Of a DNA stretch of 34,545 nt, positions 23,814 through 30,884 are shown one piece after another (within the stretch, counting starts at the first letter, position 1; each line of letters starts with the position of its first letter). Under the pieces are notes generated by a model, which ran no database searches, was not told the DNA's origin, and saw only the letters and a list, made by a program, of their open reading frames with translations. Source of the DNA: an uncultured Oscillibacter sp. (lineage in GTDB: Bacteria > Bacillota > Clostridia > Oscillospirales > Oscillospiraceae); NCBI GenBank assembly GCA_934574045.1, contig CAKTMK010000023.1, forward strand, positions 1 through 34,545, given 5' to 3'. A program made the translations under genes and the position numbers.

Positions 23814-26192
23814 TCAAAGATCCTCCGGAATCAGCCAGAGCCGCTTGGCGGCGGTCTTGGCCTCGCTCCGGCGGCTCACGCCCAGTTTGGTCAGCACGTG
23901 GCTAACGTGGGTCTTGACCGTGGGGAGCTTGATATCCAGCACCACGCCGATCTCGGCGTTGCTCTTGTCGGCGCACATTAGGCGCAGGACCTGAAGCTCC
24001 GCGGCGGTCAGCGATTCCTCCGGCGGCAGGGGCGGCTGCAAAAACAGGGGGTAATACGCCGCCTGCGCCCGCACGTCGTTCATCAGCCGCTTGAACCAGC
24101 GGCTCCCGCCGCCGTCCCACTCCTCCAGCAGGGGCAGGACCGCCGCGCCATAGCCGCCGACCGGGCGGATGAAGCGATAGCTCTCCGCCGCCGCCAGCGC
24201 GGCGGCCAGCCGGTCCCGCCACGCGCCGTCCCGCCTGCGGTACAGCGCCACGGCGCTCAGCACATCCAGATGGATGCCATCGATATGCCGGGCGCACACC
24301 TCGCAGTAGGGCCGCAGGGGCGAGAGCGTCAGCAGCGCGGCGTCCGGCTGGCCGAGGGCCAGCTCCGTCATGGCCTGCGTCAGGTACTGATAGCGCTTCA
24401 TCACGTTCAGGTGCAGCGGGTCCCGGGGCGCCCGCGTCCGGTACCACGCGTCCGCCGCGGTCAGGTCCCCGGCGTACAGGGCGATGCGGCACAGCAGCGC
24501 GTCCATGTTGGGCAGGAAGCGGGTCTGGCCTGTCTCCTCCATCCGGGCGCGCAGCGGCTCCACGGTGCGGCGGGCGTCATCCGCCCGGCCGGAGGCGATC
24601 TGGCTCCGGGCCAGCAGGCCCGCGGCGGCGAACTCCAGATCCGGCGTGCCGCCGCGCTGGATCTCGCCCATGCGGGACACCAGCGTCAGCATCCGGGCGG
24701 ACACATCCTCCCCCTTCTCAAACTTGCTCTCCGCGATGGCGCAGTCCGCAAGGCCCACGCCGTCCCGCCCGAGGACGGACTCCACCGGCACCCGGAGGGT
24801 CCTGTAGAGCAGGTCGTCCTTCCTGCTCCAGTCGGAAAAGTCCTTTCCGCCGTTCATCACGCTGGGCAGCGTGCTGGTGACGGAGAAGGGCGGCAGCGCG
24901 ATCTCCCGGGCCGTTATCAGGCGGAACAGGGCCGGGATCGTCTCCGTCAGCTGCTCCACGCTGCGCTGGGGCAGCGAGATATCCAGCCACGCAAGACGGC
25001 TGCGGGCCTGACGGAGGGCGGCGTCTCCCCGGCCGCAGCGGGCGGCGAAGCGCTCCAGCTCCTGATACCAGCGCTCCGATCCCTCATAGTCCATCTCCAG
25101 CGCGCAGAGCATGCTCATCCCCTGCATCAGCGCCGGAGACGCCAGCAGCTCGCTCTCCGGCAGGGCGCGGTAATATTTCCCCATCTCGCCGTAATGGCCC
25201 ATCCCCGGGTGCAGCTCGGCGTTGCGGATCAGGACCTCGGACACCTTGGCGTGGTCGCCGCCCTTGGTGTAGCACTCCAGTGCGTGGGGGTAGTCCTCGT
25301 GCAGCTCGTAGTATAGTCCGCCCCGGTTGAACAGCGCGCGGCACTTCTCCTCGCCGTACTCTCGGGCCATCTCCCAGAGGAGGAACGAGCGGAACTGGGG
25401 CCAGAAGCAGAAGCGCTGGCCGCCGGCCGTACAGGGCGCGCCGTCAAAGCGGAGCATGGTGGTATTGCGCTGGAGCCAGTCCAGCAGCGATCCCGCCCGC
25501 GGGTCGCCGCTGACCATGCGGGCCAGCTCCAGATCAAAGCTCTCAAAGGGTGCCAGCTCCAGAAGGAACCGCCGGATGGGCAGGTCGAAGCGCAGGTACA
25601 CCGCCGCCTCAAAGTACAAAAACACCTCGTGGAACGCCTGCGCCAGCACCTCCGGCCCGAAGGGCCGTCCCCCGGCCATGCACCGCGCCGTGACCGCCAC
25701 GCCCAGCGGATACCCGGCGGACTCCTTCAGAATGCCGCTCAGCTCACTCTCCGCCGGCTCCACCCCGCAGCCGTGCAGCAGACGCAGCACGTCCTCCCGG
25801 TCAAAGGTCAGCGCGTCCGCGTCCAGCACGGTCATCAGGCCCGTGTACTGAAACGCCCGCAGGCACGCCGGCGGTGCGCCCCGGGAGAGCAGGAGGAACC
25901 GCCGGTCCGCCCCGTCCCGGATCAGGGCGCACAGGGCCTGCCACTGGGCGTCCTCCTGCAAAAGCTGGAGATCGTCCAGCAGCAGGAGCTTCCAGTCCCC
26001 CTCCGCGGACGGGAGGGCAAAATCCGGCTCCCCCGCCGAGAGCCGCAGAGCGGACCGCCCCGCCAGCAGCGCGTCCGCCAGAACGGTCTTTCCAAACCCG
26101 CTGGGCGCACTGAAAAACAGCACGCGGCCCCGCTCCATCACCTTTTCAAACTGCTCGGCCGCGGACGGCCGGACAACGATCTGCTCCGCCAT
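23814..26192 (-). CDS. MalT-like LuxR-family ATP-dependent transcriptional regulator
   Basis: The protein has 792 residues. An N-terminal STAND-type NTPase has Walker A SAPSGFGKT (28-36) and Walker B KLLLLDDLQLL (about 68-78). A long helical, TPR-like middle region (about 300-680) follows, then a C-terminal LuxR/GerE helix-turn-helix (about 735-792, LTAAELQVLRLMCADKSNAEIG..LPTVKTHVSHVLTKLGV). ATG 26192 is chosen because it has a purine-rich GGGGGAG site and places the P-loop at the usual distance. MalT-like proteins bind a small ligand with the TPR part, form ATP-dependent oligomers and activate promoters. The ligand and targets are unknown. It is transcribed alone, and the genes beside it give no clear target. 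Confidence 0.92.
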   Translation of the reverse strand: MAEQIVVRPSAAEQFEKVMERGRVLFFSAPSGFGKTVLADALLAGRSALRLSAGEPDFALPSAEGDWKLLLLDDLQLLQEDAQWQALCALIRDGADRRFLLLSRGAPPACLRAFQYTGLMTVLDADALTFDREDVLRLLHGCGVEPAESELSGILKESAGYPLGVAVTARCMAGGRPFGPEVLAQAFHEVFLYFEAAVYLRFDLPIRRFLLELAPFESFDLELARMVSGDPRAGSLLDWLQRNTTMLRFDGAPCTAGGQRFCFWPQFRSFLLWEMAREYGEEKCRALFNRGGLYYELHEDYPHALECYTKGGDHAKVSEVLIRNAELHPGMGHYGEMGKYYRALPESELLASPALMQGMSMLCALEMDYEGSERWYQELERFAARCGRGDAALRQARSRLAWLDISLPQRSVEQLTETIPALFRLITAREIALPPFSVTSTLPSVMNGGKDFSDWSRKDDLLYRTLRVPVESVLGRDGVGLADCAIAESKFEKGEDVSARMLTLVSRMGEIQRGGTPDLEFAAAGLLARSQIASGRADDARRTVEPLRARMEETGQTRFLPNMDALLCRIALYAGDLTAADAWYRTRAPRDPLHLNVMKRYQYLTQAMTELALGQPDAALLTLSPLRPYCEVCARHIDGIHLDVLSAVALYRRRDGAWRDRLAAALAAAESYRFIRPVGGYGAAVLPLLEEWDGGGSRWFKRLMNDVRAQAAYYPLFLQPPLPPEESLTAAELQVLRLMCADKSNAEIGVVLDIKLPTVKTHVSHVLTKLGVSRRSEAKTAAKRLWLIPEDL

Positions 26193-26287
26193 GGCTCCCC
26201 CTTTGTGTCCCCGCTCATTTTTCAGACGCGCCCGCACGCTGGGAGGTGAAATGCTCCCCCCCCGCCGCGGCCGGTCCGTTTTTCATC

Positions 26288-26316
26288 ATCTTACCACAAG
26301 CGCAAAGCGCTGTAAA
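26288..26316 (-). promoter_or_regulatory. Promoter of the MalT-like regulator
   Basis: TTTACA (26311-26316), 17-nt spacer, TAAGAT (26288-26293) preceded by TGG, about 90 nt upstream of the start codon. Confidence 0.65.
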
Positions 26317-26390
26317 TCCTGCCGAAGCGCCATCGACCGATCAAGGCCGCGCCGGACGGTTCGCCGCCGGTCAGCGGCGGCGCCGTCAAC

Positions 26391-26429
26391 CGCAAAAAAC
26401 AGTCCGCAGGCAGAGCCTGCGGACTGTTT
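26391..26429 (-). terminator. Terminator of rpsI (chromosomal flank of the element)
   Basis: A perfect 15-bp stem (26397-26411 with 26415-26429) with a 3-nt loop, and TTTTTT on the minus strand. It lies 33 nt after the rpsI stop codon. It was the end of the ribosomal-protein operon before the element inserted. Confidence 0.88.
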
Positions 26430-26461
26430 CGTACAAAGATCGAACCCAGTGCTTCCGAAGA

Positions 26462-26509
26462 TCAGCGCTTGGAGAACTGAGGCGCGCGGCGGGCGGCTTT
26501 GAGACCGTA
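26462..26509 (-). other. rpsI: Attachment half-site: 3' end of rpsI (ribosomal protein S9)
   Basis: On the minus strand these 48 bases translate to Y-GLKAARRAPQFSKR-stop, the invariant C-terminus of ribosomal protein S9. Directly upstream the frame breaks (a TAG precedes the Tyr codon) and the DNA turns AT-rich. The rest of rpsI is absent from this window. This is the arrangement left when a tyrosine-recombinase element inserts into the 3' end of a gene. The far end of the element should restore an intact rpsI with an identical terminal segment, and this copy is the displaced duplicate. The exact crossover core within these bases cannot be defined from one end. Confidence 0.85.
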
Positions 26510-26571
26510 CTAGTTTTTCCAAATGGGAGGAATCCCTTGTGTACCAACAGGTTGCTGATTTCTCAAAAAAA

Positions 26572-26592
26572 ATTAACTCAGTGATTAACTCA
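26572..26592. repeat. Direct repeat between attachment site and integrase
   Basis: ATTAACTCA occurs at 26572-26580 and again at 26584-26592 (12-bp period). Its place between the rpsI fragment and the end of the integrase gene suits arm-type integrase binding sites. Confidence 0.45.
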
Positions 26593-26599
26593 TTCATTT

Positions 26600-27781
26600 T
26601 CAATCCCGAGTACCCTCAAAGGCACCGTTGATTTGAGGAGCAATATCCTCGGGACGGTTATATTTAATCTTTGCGTAGATATCCATAGTAATTTTAGAAT
26701 TCTCGTGTCCAGCGAGAAATTGTACAGTCTTGGGGTCGAGCCCGGCATAAATTAGATTGGAAATGTAAGTACGGCGAAGCTGATGGGGAGTCACCTTGAA
26801 ATCCATAGCATACACCACATCAGGATTATGTAGGGCATGTTCCCCCAACTTAGGGGATACAACATGGGTAATCTTTTTACCATCGATATATCGGGAATAT
26901 GTGCGCTCGGCTGTACAGCGTGTCGAAACCTGCTTCCACAAATTTCGCCACTGTGAGCCCGAAAGAGGAGCTCCCTCGCGGTTTGCGATGACATAATCAC
27001 TAGTTGTAGTGACTTTTTTAGCACGCAGATGGTCTGCTAGTATCGGCGGAATTGGAATGTCGCGCCTAGCAGCGGGAGTTTTGAGTTCCTCGGACACAAT
27101 CGGACGATTATTCGCAATCCGCCACGCCCGCCGGATTTGAATATATGGATGCTCACCATCTAAAAACACACAGTCCCACTGCAGCCCAAGGATTTCTTCT
27201 CTCCTCAGTCCCGCATAGAGGCCGAGCAGGATAAATGTCTCAACTCGAAGGCCTTTTACGGAATCAAGGAGTATACCGACCTCCTCGTTGGTTAGAGCCG
27301 TTTTTTCGGTTGCCGGCCTACCGCCTTTACTGGAGATGCCATCGGTAGGGTCGTCGCTGATTAAGTGATTACGCCTGGCCGTACCAAAAATGCGGCGAAG
27401 AAGCATAACAACTCCGCGGTAAGTGGATTCAGATAACGGAGCAACTCTCGCCAAAGCCCTGCTAATATCGTCCGGCACAACGGCATCGATTGGTTTTTCC
27501 CCTAAAGGCGGTGCGGCGATGTACAAACGGATTTTTTCCTCATATCCAATATATGTACCTCGTTGGATGTGGGGCTGAAATAGCTCCAATTGCAGCGCTG
27601 CGTACTGTGCAACAGTGTATGTGCTTTTTCCAGGCAGTTTCTTCATTTCTTCCCGGAATGCTGCCTCTTTTTCGCGCAGCTCGGCTATAGTTTTTCCATA
27701 TAAAGTTTTTCTTTTGCCATTAGGCATAGAAATCTGTACTTTATAGTAATTGTATCCGTCGATGGTGCATTTACTATACAT
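26600..27781 (-). CDS. int: Tyrosine integrase of the element
   Basis: The 393-residue protein has an AP2-like/arm-binding N-terminus (1-50), a SAM-like core-binding domain (about 53-140) and a catalytic domain with Arg193 (GLYAGLRREEI), probable Lys234, His333-x-x-Arg336 (TPHQLRRTY), His359 (LAGHEN) and nucleophile Tyr369 (MDIYAKI). All key residues are present, so it is probably active. It belongs to the Tn916/phage-like integrase group. Its ATG follows the excisionase stop directly (TAAATG), with the GGAG site inside the end of that gene. It should insert and, with the excisionase, remove the element at the 3' end of rpsI. Confidence 0.96.
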   Translation of the reverse strand: MYSKCTIDGYNYYKVQISMPNGKRKTLYGKTIAELREKEAAFREEMKKLPGKSTYTVAQYAALQLELFQPHIQRGTYIGYEEKIRLYIAAPPLGEKPIDAVVPDDISRALARVAPLSESTYRGVVMLLRRIFGTARRNHLISDDPTDGISSKGGRPATEKTALTNEEVGILLDSVKGLRVETFILLGLYAGLRREEILGLQWDCVFLDGEHPYIQIRRAWRIANNRPIVSEELKTPAARRDIPIPPILADHLRAKKVTTTSDYVIANREGAPLSGSQWRNLWKQVSTRCTAERTYSRYIDGKKITHVVSPKLGEHALHNPDVVYAMDFKVTPHQLRRTYISNLIYAGLDPKTVQFLAGHENSKITMDIYAKIKYNRPEDIAPQINGAFEGTRD

Positions 27782-27961
27782 TTATCTCCGTCCCCTGTGC
27801 GTATTCTCTTTAATATACCGCTCCAAATCTGAATCTCGATAGTGGATTCTCCCGCCCTTACAGGATGAAATATATCGAATTTTTCCTTCTGATGCCCGTC
27901 GATCAAGTGTGCGTGTTGATACGCCCAGAAATTTTGCGGCCTCAATACGGCTCATAAGCAT
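27782..27961 (-). CDS. xis: Excisionase-like helix-turn-helix protein
   Basis: A 59-residue protein with a MerR/excisionase-type winged helix: MSRIEAAKFLGVSTRTLDRRASEGKIRYI, then the GGRIHYRDSDLERYI wing. ATG 27961 is favoured, with GGGAG upstream. A longer frame to 28003 adds an unlikely N-terminus. It is joined end to end with the integrase gene (TAAATG) and should act as recombination directionality factor. The XRE regulator diverges from it. Confidence 0.88.
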   Translation of the reverse strand: MLMSRIEAAKFLGVSTRTLDRRASEGKIRYISSCKGGRIHYRDSDLERYIKENTHRGRR

Positions 27962-27987
27962 AGTATCATCTCCCACTGTGCAAAAGC

Positions 27988-28136
27988 TTGATTTATTTCC
28001 CAAAACACTGTAAAATAGCTATGATATTATTTACTTTTTATGTATATCTAGAATGTCCATTAACTATATCTTCTATATCTGATAGTATAGCCATGGCTGG
28101 ACATTTTGTCAAGTTTTTTTCGTTTTTATTTTTATA
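27988..28136 (+). promoter_or_regulatory. Divergent control region between xis-int and the XRE regulator
   Basis: Plus-strand TTGATT (27988-27993), 17 nt, TAAAAT (28011-28016) is a good promoter for the regulator. A perfect inverted repeat AATGTCCA (28052-28059) / TGGACATT (28098-28105) flanks an AT-rich segment containing repeated CTATATCT. The right arm abuts TTGTCA (28106-28111), another possible -35. These arms are candidate operators for the XRE protein. Confidence 0.45.
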
Positions 28137-28152
28137 TGGGGAGGAAATCAAT

Positions 28153-28890
28153 ATGCCAAAAGTCGAAGCTACAGTAGGAAGCCGCGTCCGTCTTGCGCGC
28201 GTAGGGCTTACATTGACACAAAAACAGCTTGCACAGGCGGTTGGCGTGAGTGCAAACCATTTGGCTATGGTAGAACGAGGAAGCAAACATGCTTCTGAGG
28301 ACTTGCTGCAGCGTATAGCAACCGCTACGCACACGACCTACGAATGGCTTATGGGAACCAGTGAGCATCAGACCGCATACCCGGAGCCGGACGGCAGTCT
28401 TGAGCAGATAAATGACAACACCGCCAGCTTGGGATATCTGGTCGAACTTATTAGAGAAGGCTGTGCGGAAAAGGATTGGGTTATTGAAGAACCTGTGAAC
28501 TTTGCGAATTTTCAAAAAACAAACTGGCTGCCTGACTATTGGTTTGAGGTCAAAGACGCCCCAATCGAATATTGGGCGTTTGATTTTAATCTCTGCATCT
28601 ATAAGCGGCCTGTGTTAGGGAAAGATGGAACAGTAGCACCTGCCTACGCATACGCAAATTTTCTAAAAAATATGGTGCTTAGCAATCCTCTTATTCGGAA
28701 TGAAACAAAGTATACGCTTGTGGTCCCAAACCGCGAAATCTTTGAGAGTATGATTGACAAGCTCCCTTTGGACATCGGCAATCTCTCGGTTATGCAGATT
28801 GATATCCCCAACAAGAAAATCGTGCGGGAAAAGTATATTGCAGCACAGAGTGACAAGAAAACTTATTTGACAAAAACCTTGCAATTTTAG
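28153..28890 (+). CDS. XRE-family regulator with unassigned C-terminal domain
   Basis: The 245-residue protein starts at ATG 28153 behind GGGGAGGAA. Residues about 8-68 form a Cro/CI-type helix-turn-helix (VRLARVGLTLTQKQLAQAVGVSANHLAMVERGSK). After an acidic linker, residues about 95-245 form a second domain of mixed alpha/beta character, rich in Trp, Tyr and Phe (NWLPDYWFEVKDAPIEYWAFDF). I do not recognise it. It has no Ser-Lys autocleavage pattern and no HExxH metalloprotease motif, so it is neither LexA-like nor ImmR/ImmA-like. It most likely represses xis-int and itself, with the second domain sensing the release signal. The DUF3791/DUF3990 genes follow in the same direction. Confidence 0.88.
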   Translation: MPKVEATVGSRVRLARVGLTLTQKQLAQAVGVSANHLAMVERGSKHASEDLLQRIATATHTTYEWLMGTSEHQTAYPEPDGSLEQINDNTASLGYLVELIREGCAEKDWVIEEPVNFANFQKTNWLPDYWFEVKDAPIEYWAFDFNLCIYKRPVLGKDGTVAPAYAYANFLKNMVLSNPLIRNETKYTLVVPNREIFESMIDKLPLDIGNLSVMQIDIPNKKIVREKYIAAQSDKKTYLTKTLQF

Positions 28891-28948
28891 TTGTACCTGT
28901 GGAATAAAATTATTGTGCGTTTTTACTGCAAATGAAGAGAGGCTGCTT

Positions 28949-29182
28949 ATGGATGCATTTGAATACAGCGAATCCGATGTGCTTTATACGCAGCTCAGCC
29001 TCTTTCAAAAATTTATGAAGCGTCATTCTTTGGACAAAATGACTACGCTCCACCTTTTTAAAGAAAATGAGGTTTTCGAAATTCTTTCAGATTGCTACGA
29101 GTCGGTACAGCTTGACGGCGATGGTGAAATTTTGAATGACATCGATACCTTACTTAAAAATAATGGGGTGACCATAGAATGA
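28949..29182 (+). CDS. DUF3791-like small protein
   Basis: A 77-residue protein. ATG 28949 follows a GAGAGG site; a TTG at 28913 in frame is less likely. The core SLFQKFMKRHSLDKMTTLHLFKENEVFEILSDCYESV..DGEILNDIDTLL has the layout of DUF3791 proteins: a helical start, a K/EVFEIL..CYE segment and a closing GxExxxxDI motif. Such proteins commonly precede DUF3990 genes. Here the stop overlaps the DUF3990 start by ATGA, so the two are translated together. A partner or antitoxin role for the next protein is possible but unproven. Confidence 0.75.
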   Translation: MDAFEYSESDVLYTQLSLFQKFMKRHSLDKMTTLHLFKENEVFEILSDCYESVQLDGDGEILNDIDTLLKNNGVTIE

Positions 29183-29826
29183 TTCTCTATCATGGAAGCG
29201 ACCGCATGGTCACTGAGCCGAAACTGCAAACGGACGCCGCGAAGAAAGAACTCGGCCCGGGCTTCTATCTGACCCCTGATTCTGCACAGGCAGCAATTGC
29301 CGCCCGTACCCGCGTGCGGCGGGAACAGAAACTTTTGGAAGATAAGTCAGCCGATGAAGGGGGCATCGTTTCAATATTCGAATTGGATGAGACCGTTCCC
29401 CTGAAGGTATTCCGGTTCGAGTCTATAACGGCAGAGTGGCTTCAATTTGCCGCGGTAAATTTCAAAAACGATGTCTATAGGGAGCAACTGACACAGGATA
29501 TTCTCAGCAAATATTCTGGTTATGATGTGATAATCGGAAAGCGTCCTGATGACCATACAAGCATGATTCTGACAGCCTATCTGGCAGAATCCTATGGGCT
29601 GCCAGAAAGTGAAGATGCCATAAATTCCGCCCTTTCTCATATTTTCCCGGAACAGCTGTCAGAACAATATTGCTTCAGGACAGAGCATGCCGTCCGTGCC
29701 CTAAAATTTCAAAAAAAGGATGCTCCTATGGGAGCATCCTCAAAAAATTCATTGCTGACAGAGTCCTTACCATGGCGGCACAAATGCTTGCCGCAGAGCA
29801 GGGAATTTCAGGAATCAATGCATTAG
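29179..29826 (+). CDS. DUF3990 protein, putative ADP-ribosyltransferase fold
   Basis: The frame has 215 codons. Residues 1-175 fit DUF3990: MILYHGSDRMVTEPKL (His5), KKELGPGFYLTPDSAQAA (Tyr30) and a closing RTEHAVRALKF. The YHG and GFYxT motifs resemble the H-Y-E class of ADP-ribosyltransferases, so it may modify a host or phage target; this is family-level inference. About 36 residues after LKFQKKD look foreign: the coding runs through a 10-bp hairpin (29717-29740) and then overlaps a likely gene in another frame. The original stop was probably lost by a small sequence change near the hairpin. The start overlaps the DUF3791-like gene (ATGA). Confidence 0.8.
   Translation: MILYHGSDRMVTEPKLQTDAAKKELGPGFYLTPDSAQAAIAARTRVRREQKLLEDKSADEGGIVSIFELDETVPLKVFRFESITAEWLQFAAVNFKNDVYREQLTQDILSKYSGYDVIIGKRPDDHTSMILTAYLAESYGLPESEDAINSALSHIFPEQLSEQYCFRTEHAVRALKFQKKDAPMGASSKNSLLTESLPWRHKCLPQSREFQESMH
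29711..29747 (-). terminator. Hairpin with A-tracts, minus-strand terminator type
   Basis: A 10-bp perfect stem (29717-29726 with 29731-29740) with a TATG loop, flanked by seven A residues on the left and six on the right. Read on the minus strand it ends in TTTTTTT. No minus-strand gene lies upstream, and it sits inside the apparent 3' end of the DUF3990 frame. Confidence 0.5.
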
Positions 29827-29927
29827 TAAAGCTGATAAAATCACCAGTCTACGATGCCATCTATGACTTGGAGACAGGAATGTGGTGGGAAGGCCCATCC
29901 AATATTCTGGAAGCCTATAAAGTATAA
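29772..29927 (+). CDS. Small DUF3990-associated protein, probably start-truncated
   Basis: From ATG 29772 the frame gives 51 residues (AAQMLAAEQGISGINALVKLIKSPVYDAIYDLETGMWWEGP). The same frame continues upstream without a stop through FIADRVLT, which looks like genuine coding. The true protein therefore probably began earlier, and its start is lost or is a non-ATG codon such as TTG 29670. The YDLETGMWxEGPxxILE ending is typical of small proteins of about 65 residues that accompany DUF3990 genes. It overlaps the end of the DUF3990 frame. Function unknown; it is a third member of the presumed module. Confidence 0.55.
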   Translation: MAAQMLAAEQGISGINALVKLIKSPVYDAIYDLETGMWWEGPSNILEAYKV

Positions 29928-29953
29928 AGCACATCCGAAAGAGGAACATTGAT

Positions 29954-30223
29954 ATGCCTTATCTGGTTGCGAAAAATTTTTATCAACACGGATGCTATGC
30001 CATGCCCGTAGAGCATGGCCCCGAGCTCGTCGAGCTGAAGCACGATTTGCAGGCGGCAACTTCCTTAGAGCACTTACAGCTCGTTACCATCAGCCGCCCT
30101 GCCGCATACGGCGAATATGCGCCCTATACCATTATCAAAGACCGGGAAGAATTTATTCGCTTGGTTCTCCAAATGAAGCCCTGTCAGGCAGACGACGATG
30201 ATGTGAGGAAGATTTCCGAGTAG
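29954..30223 (+). CDS. DUF6718-like protein (in-frame amber stop near the 3' end)
   Basis: An 89-residue protein starting at ATG 29954 behind AAAGAGG. Sequence features are YLVAKNFYQHGCYAM, ELVELKHDL, QLVTISRPAAYGEYAPY and an acidic C-terminus, resembling the DUF6718 family of small Firmicute proteins. The frame stops at TAG (30221-30223) after VRKISE but continues without shift as LMEKNRTAYESLAK to a TGA at 30266-30268. This tail looks coding, so the natural protein was probably 104 residues long and lost its end to a nonsense change, or is read through. Function unknown. Confidence 0.75.
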   Translation: MPYLVAKNFYQHGCYAMPVEHGPELVELKHDLQAATSLEHLQLVTISRPAAYGEYAPYTIIKDREEFIRLVLQMKPCQADDDDVRKISE

Positions 30224-30286
30224 CTCATGGAGAAAAACCGTACCGCGTATGAGTCGCTGGCAAAGTGAAGCCCTGACTCGAATGCG

Positions 30287-30691
30287 TTACCAAATCTCAT
30301 TTCCCTGCGGTTTGCCCCAGTCGATCCCATCTTCTTTTGTGGGGGTTATTTGATTTACGGGCGTATGGTAGTATTCCTCCAAACGCTCCGTAACGGTCTT
30401 GTGCGGATGTTTTGGACGCATCTGCTCTGAGTGAAACACGAGGGCATCGCGCAGTTCCCGCGGCGTCACAGACAGTATTTCTTTCACAAGAGGGGCGTGT
30501 GCGGCTCTGTTAGGTGCTGCGGAATACATGGCAAACGCTTTGCGGTATTCCTCCGCATACTCCACTATATCCCGGCACAGCGCTTTGATGGCCGCTTCTT
30601 TCGAGGGGGCATTGACGGCAAGGTCCATATCATCCATGGAGAGTGTGATGCTGCCATCGCCCTCCGTATATACGGTAACTCGGAATACCAT
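30287..30691 (-). CDS. HicB/MazE-like antitoxin-type protein
   Basis: A 134-residue protein starting at ATG 30691 behind GGAGG. Residues 1-45 (MVFRVTVYTEGDGSITLSMDDMDLAVNAPSKEAAIKAL) look like the HicB partial RNase-H fold. The C-terminus (KTVTERLEEYYHTP..DGIDWGKPQGNEIW) carries the DWGxPxGxEIW ending common in MazE/AbrB-type antitoxins. No toxin gene (HicA or MazF type) is adjacent on this strand, so it is an orphan or has another role. The frame extends upstream to 30862 but without a ribosome site. A good promoter lies 140 nt upstream. Confidence 0.65.
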   Translation of the reverse strand: MVFRVTVYTEGDGSITLSMDDMDLAVNAPSKEAAIKALCRDIVEYAEEYRKAFAMYSAAPNRAAHAPLVKEILSVTPRELRDALVFHSEQMRPKHPHKTVTERLEEYYHTPVNQITPTKEDGIDWGKPQGNEIW

Positions 30692-30833
30692 ATTGCTCTT
30701 ACCTCCACTATATTTTCGCTTCCAAAAAGCGACACAGGATGATTCAACGAGAGAGGCCGGTTCAATGCCGGCGCAGTCAATGTGCCACCCGTATATGCTC
30801 GCCATATAAGTCCAGATGAAATTCGTTACCGAC

Positions 30834-30862
30834 ATTATAATAACCGGGGCATGTTTTATCAA
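30834..30862 (-). promoter_or_regulatory. Promoter of the HicB/MazE-like gene
   Basis: TTGATA (30857-30862), 17-nt spacer, perfect TATAAT (30834-30839) on the minus strand, directly after the recombinase stop. It implies a leader of about 135 nt. Confidence 0.7.
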
Positions 30863-30884
30863 GAGACGGCTTTTGTCACCCCTC

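Noticed and set aside
26286..26603. Minus-strand frame of 105 codons between the MalT-like gene and int
   Set aside because: It runs through the att junction, the rpsI terminator and the regulator promoter. The true rpsI end lies in another frame.
30692..30862. Upstream extension of the HicB/MazE-like protein (57 residues)
   Set aside because: It contains the promoter -10 box and has no ribosome site, while ATG 30691 has GGAGG.
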